Assembly: GCA_017549815.1 (NCBI GenBank)
Contig: JAFYNH010000092.1
Location: 1-64,000 of the forward strand
Source: Selenomonadaceae bacterium
GTDB taxonomy: Bacteria > Bacillota > Negativicutes > Selenomonadales > Selenomonadaceae
Reading direction: 5' to 3'
DNA: 64,000 nucleotides
The notes beneath the pieces are model-generated. The model worked only from the letters and a program-made list of their open reading frames with translations. It made no database searches and was not told the origin of the DNA. Shown one piece after another: positions 8,325 to 17,497 of this stretch. A program made the translations under genes and the position numbers. Position 1 is the first letter of the stretch, and every line of letters starts with the position of its first letter.

Positions 8325-9532
8325 TTGCTTTTCCAAGAGTCGTCGTCGAATAAAATTTTTCCCGCGTCAACTTGATGTCTTAAAAGTTCTTCCGCCTTTG
8401 CAAGTTGCTGGTCAACTTCCACGTCAAGTTCCAAATCATACATTTGCTGAGGCGGCGCGGACAAAGGAACTTCCACGTCGGGAGTAATTCCCTCGCCGTC
8501 AATACTGCGTCCGTTCGGCGTGTAATATTTTGCGATTGTAAGTTTCAAACCGTCTTCATGCATCATCGGAATAAGCGTCTGCACAGAGCCTTTGCCGTAA
8601 GACTTTTCGCCGACAACTAACGCAACCTTTGTATCCTGCAACGCGCCCGATAAAAGTTCGGCGGCACTCGCGCTATTCTTATCAAGCAAAATGATTATCG
8701 GGAACTTCGCCGCTGGCAACTCCGAAGTATAAACTTCTTTTTCGCCGTCGCGCTGAACTACAGAGGCAATCGTCCCCGCTGGAACAATCTCCTGCGCAAT
8801 TTCAACGCAACTGGTTATGACGCCGCCGGGGTTTTGCCGCATATCAAGGACAAAGCCTTTCATACCCGCATTTTCCAATTCGCCGAGCGCGGTTTTAAAT
8901 TCTTCGCCCGTGTTCTCGCTGAAATTGGAAATTTTTATGTAGCCGAGCTTATCGTCAATCATCTTGTCGGCGACCGTTTTGACTTTGATATTGTCCCGCG
9001 TTATGTCGTAAACGGTATCCTCCACGCCCTCGCGACGAATCAAAAGTTCTACGTTCGTACCGATTTCGCCGCGAATTTTAACCGCAACTTCACCGGGGGA
9101 AATTTCTTCAACGGACTTGCCGTCAACCGCTAAAATTTCGTCGCCCGCCTCAAGTCCTGCTTTGTAGCCGGGGCCGTCGGGGATAACGTTCATGATTTGG
9201 ACGCCGCCATTTTTGAAACTCATATAGACGCCGATACCGCCAAAAGCTCCAGTCGTCTCTGCGCGGAGTTGGCTGTAAAGTTGCGGCGCGAGATAAATTG
9301 AATGCGGATCGCCAAGAGAATTCACCATGCCGCCGATTGCCCCGTCAATTAATTTGCCGCGCTCCACTTCCTGAACGTAATAACCTTCTATAAACCGCAT
9401 GGCGGCGAAAAACCTTCCAAGCTCGACGGCGTTTGTAGAATTAATGTCGAGTATGAAACACACCAAACCTAACGTCAACGCTGAACTTATTAATGAGACC
9501 ACAAATATTCCCGCCAAAATTTTTTTCTTCAA
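8321..9532 (-). CDS. S41 family C-terminal processing peptidase (CtpA-like)
   Basis: Exported serine protease of 403 residues. It has an N-terminal membrane or signal helix, a PDZ domain (about residues 85-170, with GAFGGIG at its start) and an S41 core. The catalytic Ser is in KNSASAAELLSGAL and the Lys in GEKSYGKGSVQ. The family trims envelope proteins and activates murein hydrolases or regulators. I use the TTG at 9532 because AAGGAGGT lies 6 bases upstream; the open frame extends seven codons further. The last two residues and stop come from heptamer repeat H8. Confidence 0.93.
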   Translation of the reverse strand: MKKKILAGIFVVSLISSALTLGLVCFILDINSTNAVELGRFFAAMRFIEGYYVQEVERGKLIDGAIGGMVNSLGDPHSIYLAPQLYSQLRAETTGAFGGIGVYMSFKNGGVQIMNVIPDGPGYKAGLEAGDEILAVDGKSVEEISPGEVAVKIRGEIGTNVELLIRREGVEDTVYDITRDNIKVKTVADKMIDDKLGYIKISNFSENTGEEFKTALGELENAGMKGFVLDMRQNPGGVITSCVEIAQEIVPAGTIASVVQRDGEKEVYTSELPAAKFPIIILLDKNSASAAELLSGALQDTKVALVVGEKSYGKGSVQTLIPMMHEDGLKLTIAKYYTPNGRSIDGEGITPDVEVPLSAPPQQMYDLELDVEVDQQLAKAEELLRHQVDAGKILFDDDSWKSN

Positions 9533-9562
9533 GGCACGACCTCCTTCGCCCAAATTTCTAGT

Positions 9563-9591
9563 ACTATATCAATTTTTTCTGAAAATGTCAT
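9563..9591 (-). promoter_or_regulatory. Promoter for ctpA
   Basis: On the - strand ATGACA and TATAGT are separated by 17 bp, about 30 bp upstream of the TTG start. Confidence 0.45.
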
Positions 9592-9618
9592 TAAAGCGGT
9601 TATTCGGCGCGGCAATCC

Positions 9619-9647
9619 TTGACAGGGTTATTAAATTATTTTAAGCT
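9619..9647 (+). promoter_or_regulatory. Promoter for prfC
   Basis: TTGACA and a weak -10 (TAAGCT) are 17 bp apart, about 34 bp before the start codon. It is divergent from the ctpA promoter. Confidence 0.4.
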
Positions 9648-9680
9648 TACCGCAGATTTTTGGAGAGGAGCAAATAAATT

Positions 9681-11279
9681 TTGGCACTGATTGAGGAAAT
9701 AAGCAAGCGGCGGACGTTCGCGATAATTTCACACCCCGACGCGGGCAAGACAACTTTGACGGAAAAACTTTTACTTTACGGCGGCGCGATACATTTAGCA
9801 GGCTCGATAAAGTCGCGTAAAACTCAACGCCACGCGGTTTCAGATTGGATGGAGATTGAAAAGCAACGCGGCATTTCGGTAACGAGTTCGGTTTTGCAAT
9901 TCGACTATGCGGGCTGTCGGATAAATATTTTGGACACGCCCGGTCACCAAGATTTTTCGGAGGATACTTATCGAACGTTAATGGCGGTAGACAGCGCGGT
10001 TATGATTCTCGACGCGGCAAAAGGCGTTGAGGCGCAGACTAAAAAGCTGTTCAAAGTTTGTCGCGAACGCCGCATACCGATTTTTACATTTATCAACAAG
10101 CTCGACCGTTACGGCAAAGTTCCGCTCGATTTGCTTGACGAGATTGAAAAAGTTTTGGGCATTCCGACTTACCCGATGAACTTTCCGATTGGCACTGACG
10201 GCAAATATCTGGGCGTCTTCGACAGGCAAAAGAATCAGATTGAACTTTTCGCGGAAGATACTACGCACGGGCAAAAGGAGCGAGTATCAGAAATTTTTGC
10301 GGCTGATGATTCCGAAGTTATAAAGCGAGTTGGGCAAGAAAATTTTGACGCGCTTCAAGATGATTTAATGTTATTGGACGAGGCGGGCGAAACTTTTAAT
10401 AAAGCTAAGATTAACGCGGGCGAATTAACTCCAACGTTTTTTGGCTCGGCAATGACAAATTTTGGCGTACAGAATTTTTTGGAAGAATATCTAAGGTTGG
10501 CACCGCCACCGGCTCCGCGCCTTTCTAGCGACGGAATTATTGAGCCGGAAGACGAAAAATTTTCAGCGTTCGTATTTAAAATTCAGGCGAATATGAATCC
10601 CGCGCACAGAGACCGCTTGGCGTTTATAAGAATTTGTTCGGGGAAATTTGAACGAAACATGAACGTTTGGCACGCGGCGAGCGATAAACTTATTAAGCTT
10701 GCGCAACCTCAACAATTTCTCGCGCAGGACAGGCAGATTATTGACGAGGCATTTCCGGGAGATATTGTCGGGTTGTTCGATCCAGGTATTTTCGGTATCG
10801 GCGACACCTTGACTGACGCCGCGCATAAATTTAAGTTTGAAGATTTTCCGACGTTCCCGCCCGAAAAATTCGCTCGCGTACAAGCTAAGGACACTATGAA
10901 ACGCAAGCAATTTGCCAAAGGCATTGACCAACTGACGCAAGAAGGCGCGATTCAACTTTTTAATCAAGTCGGGGCGGGCACTGAGTCTTACGTCGTGGGG
11001 ACTGTCGGCACTTTGCAATTTGAAGTTCTGCAATATCGTTTGAAGTCGGAATACGGCGTGGATATTTTGATGACAATGTTGCCGTTTGAAGTAGCGCGTT
11101 GGCTGAAATTTAATGACGGCACGAAAATTTCTCCAACAAACCTGCGCGGAATTGATAGGGGAATGTTTGTGCTTGACCGCGCAGAGAATCCTGTTTTGCT
11201 TGTCGAAAATGAATGGGCTTTGGGCTGGATAAGCGATAACAATCCGAAACTCGAAATGAGCGCGAAACCATTTGTTTAG
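9681..11279 (+). CDS. prfC: Peptide chain release factor 3
   Basis: GTPase that recycles RF1/RF2 from the ribosome after termination. The 532-residue protein has the G1 loop HPDAGKTTLTE, the G3 DTPGHQDFS and the G4 NKLD, followed by the RF3-specific C-terminal half. Start is a TTG at 9681 behind a GAGAGGAG site. The gene stands alone between the divergent ctpA and the flagellar block. Confidence 0.97.
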   Translation: MALIEEISKRRTFAIISHPDAGKTTLTEKLLLYGGAIHLAGSIKSRKTQRHAVSDWMEIEKQRGISVTSSVLQFDYAGCRINILDTPGHQDFSEDTYRTLMAVDSAVMILDAAKGVEAQTKKLFKVCRERRIPIFTFINKLDRYGKVPLDLLDEIEKVLGIPTYPMNFPIGTDGKYLGVFDRQKNQIELFAEDTTHGQKERVSEIFAADDSEVIKRVGQENFDALQDDLMLLDEAGETFNKAKINAGELTPTFFGSAMTNFGVQNFLEEYLRLAPPPAPRLSSDGIIEPEDEKFSAFVFKIQANMNPAHRDRLAFIRICSGKFERNMNVWHAASDKLIKLAQPQQFLAQDRQIIDEAFPGDIVGLFDPGIFGIGDTLTDAAHKFKFEDFPTFPPEKFARVQAKDTMKRKQFAKGIDQLTQEGAIQLFNQVGAGTESYVVGTVGTLQFEVLQYRLKSEYGVDILMTMLPFEVARWLKFNDGTKISPTNLRGIDRGMFVLDRAENPVLLVENEWALGWISDNNPKLEMSAKPFV

Positions 11280-11344
11280 GAACTAGGAGCGAGTTTTTAG
11301 GAACTAGTCCCTACTAGTTCCCAGTTCCTATTTACTAGTTCCTA
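11275..11344. repeat. Heptamer array H4, 10 units
   Basis: Ten in-register 7-bp units, with TTTAGGA/ACTAGGA on the left and GTTCCTA on the right, forming inverted arms directly after prfC. Confidence 0.8.
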
Positions 11345-11348
11345 AATT

Positions 11349-11376
11349 TAAGTAGGAAAAATTTTTAATCGATATA
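11349..11376 (+). promoter_or_regulatory. Possible sigma-28 promoter for flgM
   Basis: TAAG and TCGATATA are 16 bp apart, close to the flagellar sigma consensus (TAAA-N15/16-CCGATAT). It lies about 70 bp before flgM. Confidence 0.4.
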
Positions 11377-11445
11377 TAGGCAAACAGGGAAGAAATACTG
11401 AAAAAAATTCAGCAAGGATAGCAATCAACACAGGTGGTGAAAGTC

Positions 11446-11724
11446 ATGTTTGTAAACAAAGTCAGCTCGACCGCGAATTACTATTCAAATGTGGCGGCGT
11501 CAAGGTACACAAACGCGGCAAGTTCTGTGCGCGGCGTACAAAAGAGCGAGGCATTTACTCCTTCCAAAGAGGCACAAAGTTTCAGCGCAATGTTGAGTAA
11601 ACTTAAGGGCACTTCGGAAGTTCGCGAGGACAAAGTCAACGAGCTTAGAGAAAAAATTTCTTCGGGACAATATTTCGTCTCGGCAGACGCTATCGCGCAA
11701 AGTCTTTTGACGAATCGTTATTGA
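11446..11724 (+). CDS. flgM: Anti-sigma-28 factor FlgM
   Basis: Small (92 residues) inhibitor of the flagellar sigma factor, released on completion of the hook. The C-terminal half (VREDKVNELREKISSGQYFV, then AIAQSLL) matches the conserved sigma-binding helices of FlgM, and the N-terminal half is Ser/Ala-rich and likely disordered. The ATG at 11446 has an AGGTGG site 8 bases upstream; a GTG at 11434 is less likely. It leads the flagellar block. Confidence 0.9.
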   Translation: MFVNKVSSTANYYSNVAASRYTNAASSVRGVQKSEAFTPSKEAQSFSAMLSKLKGTSEVREDKVNELREKISSGQYFVSADAIAQSLLTNRY

Positions 11725-11734
11725 GGCGTAGAAC

Positions 11735-12217
11735 ATGTGGCAAAAGTTGATTGAAACGCTCGACCAGCTCGGCGAAGTTTATAACGATTTGGCTGAACTC
11801 GGCGAGAAAAAACGCGAAGCCCTTGTAAGCGTCGATATGAAAAAACTTTCCGAAATTCTCGACGCGGAAAAGCTTATAACGGCGAAAATTCAAACGCTCG
11901 AACAAAATCGCATAGAACTTTTTAAAGACTTGTCGAAATTGAATATAAATCTTAGTGAGTCGCCGACGGCAGAAAATTTTTATCGGTCGGCTCCTTCGCA
12001 TTTAGAAGAGAAATTGCTTGCGTTGCATGAGCGGCTTGTCAAAAATGTTCAACGTGCACTGAAAATCCGCGACGATAATCAAGTTCTTGCGCAAGTTTCT
12101 TTGGACATCGCGCAAATGAAATTGAATAAAATCAGCGGCGCAATGGTTGAGCCGAATTATTCGGGCAAAGGCTCGGACATCGTCACTCATCAGAAAAATT
12201 TTGACTTTATGGCTTGA
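11735..12217 (+). CDS. flgN: Flagellar export chaperone FlgN-family protein
   Basis: A 160-residue, almost entirely helical protein lying between flgM and flgK, the usual place for the FlgK/FlgL export chaperone. The N-terminal helical hairpin (LIETLDQLGEVYNDLAELGE) and the central KKREALVSVDMKKLSEI stretch fit the FlgN fold. It follows flgM by 10 bp. The assignment rests on position and general character as well as sequence. Confidence 0.8.
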   Translation: MWQKLIETLDQLGEVYNDLAELGEKKREALVSVDMKKLSEILDAEKLITAKIQTLEQNRIELFKDLSKLNINLSESPTAENFYRSAPSHLEEKLLALHERLVKNVQRALKIRDDNQVLAQVSLDIAQMKLNKISGAMVEPNYSGKGSDIVTHQKNFDFMA

Positions 12218-12227
12218 GGATTGAGCT

Positions 12228-12686
12228 ATGGACGAAACGATTAAAATTCTGCGCGAACAAATAATTCTTTGCTCCCGTCTTCCGGAACTTTTGGACGAGT
12301 TGATAAAAATCATGCGCGAAAATTCGCCCGAAGTTCAAGAGCCGATTCGCAAAATCGAAACGGTAATGCGCGAGTTGTCCGAGAATGAGAAAAAGGCACA
12401 GACTTTTTTAAAGCGCGTAAAGGCAAAGAATTTTTCTGAATATCTCGCCGCGCAGAAAAAAAATATTCAACGAGACATGGCGGAGAAACTTTTAAAAAAA
12501 TCCGCCGAAGTACAGTCGCGAATTAAGACGCAGTCGGAAGAACTTAAAATGCTTTTGCAGAACGGCAAGAAATTCGTTGAATTCAACTTGAACATATTAT
12601 CAAAGACATCGGCGAGCGAAACTTACGGCAACCGTGCTCAACGGGATTCACAGCGAACGCGGCGCATTTTTGACGCAAATGTTTAA
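12228..12686 (+). CDS. Uncharacterised coiled-coil protein of the flagellar operon
   Basis: A 152-residue, highly charged helical protein, with no recognised family, 10 bp after flgN and before flgK. Likely coiled coils lie around residues 1-65 and 85-125; there is no signal peptide or membrane segment. Its size and helix content resemble secretion chaperones, so a second FlgN-like chaperone is possible but unproven. A GAGGA site precedes the ATG. The stop is followed at once by heptamer repeat H5. Confidence 0.7.
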   Translation: MDETIKILREQIILCSRLPELLDELIKIMRENSPEVQEPIRKIETVMRELSENEKKAQTFLKRVKAKNFSEYLAAQKKNIQRDMAEKLLKKSAEVQSRIKTQSEELKMLLQNGKKFVEFNLNILSKTSASETYGNRAQRDSQRTRRIFDANV

Positions 12687-12748
12687 GGTAGAGACTAGGG
12701 GCGAGGAACTAAAAACTACTAGTTCCTAAAAACTAATTCCTAGTTCCA
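12686..12748. repeat. Heptamer array H5, 9 units
   Basis: Nine in-register 7-bp units (GACTAGG-type left arm, AGTTCCT-type right arm) fill the gap before flgK. Confidence 0.75.
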
Positions 12749-12769
12749 TAAGAAAGAAGGGAAAGGGAT

Positions 12770-14704
12770 ATGAGGGGAACCTTTGCAGGACTAAATACAA
12801 TGGTGCGCGGCATTATGGCAAACCAGCTGTCACTCGACACCACAGGACATAACATAACCAACGCGGGTACCGAAGGTTATTCCCGTCAAGTAGTAACTTT
12901 GGCAACGACCAACGCCGAACAACGTCCATCGGCTCACGGAACTGTTATGGTTGGTTCGGGCGTCGACGCTCTTGCAGTCAATAGGGCACGCGACGTTTAT
13001 GCCGATATTCAATATTGGAATGAAAATCCCACTCAACAATATTATAAAACTATGGCTGTTAATTATGACAGACTCGAAACCATTTTCGACGACAGCAGAA
13101 ATTTAGGCATTGAAAAATCAATAAATAAATTCTACCAAACATGGGTTGATCTCTCGACATCTGCGTCCAATTCGTCATCGCGTACCCAAGTTATCGAGCA
13201 AGGTAGAGAATTAAGCGACCGTATTCAGGCTGCAACTGCCGACCTTCAAGAACAAATTCGCTCTGAATATACCGACCTCACCGCCGAACTCGGTCAGATT
13301 GACGACATTCTTGAACAAATTTCTATCTTTAACAAGCAAATTCTTGCGCAGGAAGTCACTGGCGCACAGGCAAACGATCTACGCGATAAACGCGATTATC
13401 TTGTCGACCAACTTTCCAATTATCTGAATATCAACGTCACGGAAACCGAAAAAGGCTCTTATCAAATTACTTCGGGCGGCGTCACTCTGGTAAACGGTGT
13501 TGCGCGGACGCATCTCATCATCAGCGAGGGCGTTTCCTCAAGCGTTTATGGTGTCGATTACGGCGTCACTGACTATAATATCAAGGTCAAGGAAAGCAAT
13601 ATCGTCTTTATTCCTCAAAGCGGCATTCTCAAAGCTCGCTTAGACGCTATCGCCGAAGATAAAGAATACATTGATAAATTGGCGAATATGGCAAGTTTCT
13701 TGCTCTCAACCTTCAACGACCAACATAAACAGGGCTGGGATATTGACGGGCGTTATAAATTTGTTGACGAAAATGGCAAAGATTATACGGGCAGTACTGA
13801 TGATTTAGAAGCTGTCCAATATCGTCTCAAAACGAGCGATGAGCCATATTATTTATCCGAGTTTGAGGCAAGTAATGTTGTCTTTAAGGACGGCAAATAT
13901 TATCTCGGCGAAGATGAAGTTGTTAAGCTTAACGATGATACTGTCTATAAGACTTCCGACGGCAATTATATAAGCAAAGTTCCTGATACGATTAATTTTT
14001 ACGGACAAAGTAATCTTGGTTACGAATATCGCTACGACTTCGACAGCGACTCCAACTATCTTTATGTTTACGAGCCTTCCAATTATTACAACGGCGAACT
14101 CTTGAGCGGTGTACAGATTATTCGGGCTTTAGAAATCAATTCAAAGTTCAATGAGAATCAAGGCAATCGTTATCTCGCGGCAGCAACAAGCAAGCAATAC
14201 AATGATGGCTCCGAAGATTGGGAAGATATGGGGTGGGGTAGCCGCACGGGTGACGGTACCAACGCCGTTTACATGAGCGAACTTTTCAACATTTCTATGG
14301 AGACGATTATTAGCGATAATAAAGCCAATGCCGCCGTTTATAAAAAATGTTTCCTGCGCGATAAGGAAGGCTATTTAATAGACGAAAAAGGCAAGCGCGT
14401 CGGTGATGAAAATGCTGTTTATGCTACAGCAATGTCGAAACTCAGCATTAACTCCTATTATCAACAATCTATGTCGCATCTCGGAATAAATGCTTATTCT
14501 GTCGACACGAACTTTGAGGCAATGGAAAATATCATGACGCAGATACAAAATTGGCGCGATTCAACGGCAGGCGTCGATTGGAACGAAGAACTTACTAATA
14601 TGATTAAGTTTCAAAAAGGTTTTAGTTCCTGTTCGCGTTGCCTCAATGCTATGGATGAAATGCTGGATCGTCTCGTCAATTCTACTGGCGTAGTTGGAAG
14701 GTAG
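12770..14704 (+). CDS. flgK: Flagellar hook-associated protein 1
   Basis: HAP1, which joins the hook to the filament outside the cell. The N-terminal rod/hook signature is clear (TFAGLNTMVRGIMANQLSLD, then NITNAGTEGYSRQVV). The C-terminal helix ends with the conserved heptad region (NMIKFQKGFSSCSRCLNAMDEM). The 644-residue length is within the family range; the central region is variable. A purine-rich ribosome site (GAAGGGAAAGGG) precedes the ATG. flgL follows after repeat H6. Confidence 0.96.
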   Translation: MRGTFAGLNTMVRGIMANQLSLDTTGHNITNAGTEGYSRQVVTLATTNAEQRPSAHGTVMVGSGVDALAVNRARDVYADIQYWNENPTQQYYKTMAVNYDRLETIFDDSRNLGIEKSINKFYQTWVDLSTSASNSSSRTQVIEQGRELSDRIQAATADLQEQIRSEYTDLTAELGQIDDILEQISIFNKQILAQEVTGAQANDLRDKRDYLVDQLSNYLNINVTETEKGSYQITSGGVTLVNGVARTHLIISEGVSSSVYGVDYGVTDYNIKVKESNIVFIPQSGILKARLDAIAEDKEYIDKLANMASFLLSTFNDQHKQGWDIDGRYKFVDENGKDYTGSTDDLEAVQYRLKTSDEPYYLSEFEASNVVFKDGKYYLGEDEVVKLNDDTVYKTSDGNYISKVPDTINFYGQSNLGYEYRYDFDSDSNYLYVYEPSNYYNGELLSGVQIIRALEINSKFNENQGNRYLAAATSKQYNDGSEDWEDMGWGSRTGDGTNAVYMSELFNISMETIISDNKANAAVYKKCFLRDKEGYLIDEKGKRVGDENAVYATAMSKLSINSYYQQSMSHLGINAYSVDTNFEAMENIMTQIQNWRDSTAGVDWNEELTNMIKFQKGFSSCSRCLNAMDEMLDRLVNSTGVVGR

Positions 14705-14706
14705 GC

Positions 14707-14839
14707 TTTTAGGGACTAGGGACTAGGAGTTAGGAACTAGTAGGGATTAGGGATTAGTTCCTAGAAACTCGCTCCTAGTTCCTAATTTAGGGACTAGAGT
14801 TTTCCTGAAAGCTTAAAGCTCCAAGCTGAAAGCTAGAAA
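14707..14839. repeat. Heptamer array H6, 19 units, two word families in one register
   Basis: Nineteen consecutive 7-bp units. The first fourteen are TAGGGAC-type, with inverted copies; the last five are AAAGCT-type. The switch keeps the 7-bp phase exactly. It fills the gap between flgK and flgL. Confidence 0.85.
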
Positions 14840-14853
14840 TTGGAGGTATTAAC

Positions 14854-16170
14854 ATGGGCATGAGAATGGGCAGTACGCATTTCATGTATAACTACCAAGT
14901 TTCTCTTAACAATGCATATCAAAAACAAGCTAAACTTTTCGAGCAGGCGGACGGCTCCAGTCTTCACCGCGCCAGCGATAACCCTATGAATTATTACAAG
15001 CTCCTGCGCTACAACATTAGCGAAACCGAAAATACTCAATATCGCGACAACATTAAGACGGCGTCCAACTGGATGAAAAATTCCGATAGCGTTATGGTTC
15101 ACATGACGGGCATGATGCAGACTATGAAAGAAAAATCCGTTGAGGCGGCAAACTCACCCAACTCCGAAGACGATTACGCCGCGATTTATAAAGAAATGAA
15201 TGCTTGTATGCAAGAATTGGTTGCCGTCGCGAATACTCAAGTCGGCGACAGATATTTATTTTCTGGTCAAAAAGATTTGGTTAAGCCCTTTGAAATGTCT
15301 ACTCAAACTTACGAACGCGGCTTAGCAAAAAATCTTGACACCGCGCAGGCGACCTTCTTCAAGGGGAGCAACGCCGATTATAATACGGAACTCTTTCAAA
15401 TGTTGGAACTTGAAATGGACGGTGAAACTTATTACCTCGACACCGAGAGCGGCAACCTTTTCACGAAAGATTTTGTCGACAACGGTTATAAAAAGCTCGT
15501 TGCACAAGGCTATTCAACTCTTGAGAAAGCTGGAGATTTAGGCGAAGAAAATATTGTTAGCACTGCGGATTCCAACTTCAAAGTTTCCGACTACTTTACA
15601 AATCAAGGGCTTCTGCGCGATGAAAATGAAAATTATATCAATATCGGCGGTTACATGTACAACTTCAAAACGATTAAGCAAAACATTGTCACCTACAAGG
15701 GCGACGAGAATTTAATTTCAATGGTTAAGCTTAATGGCGCGACCGACCCGACTTCCGATACGGTTAATTCGACTGGCGGCAGAATGTTCGGCAGAGATAT
15801 TTTTGACAACGAGGCTTCGGGCAACGAACCTTCAGGAACGGCTATGCTTAACAATCTTTTCTGCGTCTGCGCGAAGGTTGAAGGTTGCGATACTGCTTGG
15901 ATGTCTTCCGACGGTGTTACGGTTGCCGACGTTGCACACGCAACTTTAATCGTAGAAGAAACCAGAGTTGGCTCACGTCAACAACTTTATCAAAGCGTCG
16001 AATCAATGTTGGAAGTACAAGGCGATAATATCACCGAAGATATAACCAATGTCAGCGGCACAGATATTGCTCAACTCGCAACGCAACTCATGCAGATGAC
16101 GACGCTTTACAATTTATCGCTGTCAATGGGCGGGAGAATTCTGCCGCAATCGCTTGCTGATTATCTGTAA
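14854..16170 (+). CDS. flgL: Flagellar hook-associated protein 3
   Basis: HAP3, the second hook-filament junction protein. The flagellin-like N-terminus is present, with the LHRASDNPMNYYKLLRY motif, and the C-terminal helices end near LATQLMQMTTLYNLSLSMG. At 438 residues it is longer than the roughly 300 residues of E. coli FlgL because of a larger central domain. A TGGAGG site lies 8 bases before the ATG. Confidence 0.94.
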   Translation: MGMRMGSTHFMYNYQVSLNNAYQKQAKLFEQADGSSLHRASDNPMNYYKLLRYNISETENTQYRDNIKTASNWMKNSDSVMVHMTGMMQTMKEKSVEAANSPNSEDDYAAIYKEMNACMQELVAVANTQVGDRYLFSGQKDLVKPFEMSTQTYERGLAKNLDTAQATFFKGSNADYNTELFQMLELEMDGETYYLDTESGNLFTKDFVDNGYKKLVAQGYSTLEKAGDLGEENIVSTADSNFKVSDYFTNQGLLRDENENYINIGGYMYNFKTIKQNIVTYKGDENLISMVKLNGATDPTSDTVNSTGGRMFGRDIFDNEASGNEPSGTAMLNNLFCVCAKVEGCDTAWMSSDGVTVADVAHATLIVEETRVGSRQQLYQSVESMLEVQGDNITEDITNVSGTDIAQLATQLMQMTTLYNLSLSMGGRILPQSLADYL

Positions 16171-16181
16171 GCAAAGAATTT

Positions 16182-16217
16182 GTGCGCAGTATTTTGGGCA
16201 ATGCGGCGCATTTTTTT
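16182..16217 (+). terminator. Putative terminator after flgL
   Basis: A TGCGC/GCGCA stem with a long loop is followed by a run of Ts (16210-16217). The remaining gap to the next gene shows no other clear signal. Confidence 0.45.
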
Positions 16218-16404
16218 CCTTTACAATATTGGGTTCGCTTGCTAAAATTATTTTTAGGTACTTGAAAAGTTAAGAGAGGCTGTAAAACTTTCAGGCGTCA
16301 ATGAGATTTTTCGTTGTCGTCTGTTGGTGTTTTCGGGATTTGGCGAATCTCGATAAAAAGTTTGGCATTAAAGCAGGAAACTTTAACGAAAGGGGGGAAA
16401 TATC

Positions 16405-16986
16405 ATGATGGTGAGGTTAAATACTCGACATGAATTGCCGCAATTAGGCTTCCGGCAAACACAAGGTCGGCTCGATGAAACGGGAATAATTCAGCCGCGT
16501 TCGCAAGGCACAAACCGTCAGGCGCGCTCGAATAAAACCGTCACTCAGTCCGAATTGGATATTAACAGCTACCCAAGCCGCCGAGCCTATGGGCATAGGA
16601 CAATGGACGATTTGACTGCCGAATTGCAACAACGCGGTATCTCTTCCGCTAAGTCCGCAACAGCACGGCATACGCAAAAAGGTTGGTCAAGTGCTACTAA
16701 TGCGGCAAAACGAGGCGACGACATTTCTCAAAACGCCAAAGCAGAAATGTTTTCCAATTATCAAGCGCGGACGATTTTCAATCTTGATTTCGTTCCAAAT
16801 CCGCAGATTAAAGGACATCCTTCGCAGGTTATAGGCGAACCCGATCTCGGTGATATTTCGGTCGATATTGAAACCGCGCCAAGCGCAAAGATTCACTACA
16901 CGCCGGGCAGTGTGGAAACTTATCTCAAAAACGAAGGCTTTATCCGCCATTGGGTTTCGTACGATAAATACGACATCTATGCCTGA
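16405..16986 (+). CDS. DUF6470 (YviE-like) protein
   Basis: A 193-residue protein in the position of B. subtilis YviE: between flgL and fliW-csrA, and of nearly the same length. Visible features are an N-terminal RLNTRHELPQLGFRQTQGRL segment and a C-terminal beta-rich region (DISVDIETAPSAKIHYTPGS). There is no signal or membrane segment. The molecular role is unknown; context points to flagellar assembly. A strong AAGGGGGG site precedes the ATG. Confidence 0.75.
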   Translation: MMVRLNTRHELPQLGFRQTQGRLDETGIIQPRSQGTNRQARSNKTVTQSELDINSYPSRRAYGHRTMDDLTAELQQRGISSAKSATARHTQKGWSSATNAAKRGDDISQNAKAEMFSNYQARTIFNLDFVPNPQIKGHPSQVIGEPDLGDISVDIETAPSAKIHYTPGSVETYLKNEGFIRHWVSYDKYDIYA

Positions 16987-17043
16987 GCCTGCTTGCGAAA
17001 GTATTTTCATTCTGTCGGGAAAAGTTAAAAGGAGGAAAGATGT

Positions 17044-17493
17044 ATGCGTAAAGTTAGTACCAGCAGATTTGGTGAGATTGAGGTTGACGAAAAGAAAATT
17101 GTTCATTTTAAGGACGGCATACCCGCATTTGAGGAAGAGCATGAATTTGTTATCCTGCCCTACGAAGAGGACAGCCCGTATTACTTCATGCAGTCCGTAA
17201 ATTCGCCGGATTTGGCTTTCTTGCTGACGATTCCGTTCCTGTTCTTCCCCGACTACACGTTCGAGATTGACGAATCGACGGTTGATGAACTCGAAATTAA
17301 AAATTCCGACGCCGTTTTCTATTACTCGATGATTACGATCCCGAACGGCTCAATTCGCTACATGACGGCTAACCTTTTGGCTCCGATCGTCCTCAATAGC
17401 GATAACATGCAAGCTAAACAAGTCGTCCTTGAAAATACTAATTACACTACGAAGCATCGCCTCTTCCCCGAACCTGCCAAAAGGGAGGGATGA
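17044..17493 (+). CDS. fliW: Flagellar assembly factor FliW
   Basis: FliW binds and antagonises CsrA and is itself sequestered by flagellin, coupling flagellin translation to secretion. The 149-residue protein shows the family pattern (FGEIEVDEKKIVHFKDGIPA, then FVILPYEED and LLAPIVLN). GGAGGA lies 8 bases before the ATG. csrA begins 4 bp after its stop, the usual pairing. Confidence 0.95.
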   Translation: MRKVSTSRFGEIEVDEKKIVHFKDGIPAFEEEHEFVILPYEEDSPYYFMQSVNSPDLAFLLTIPFLFFPDYTFEIDESTVDELEIKNSDAVFYYSMITIPNGSIRYMTANLLAPIVLNSDNMQAKQVVLENTNYTTKHRLFPEPAKREG

Positions 17494-17497
17494 GCGA

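Noticed and set aside
16330-16356. Sigma-28 promoter before the YviE-like gene
   Set aside because: A TCGATAA is present, but no TAAA-like -35 is found at acceptable spacing.
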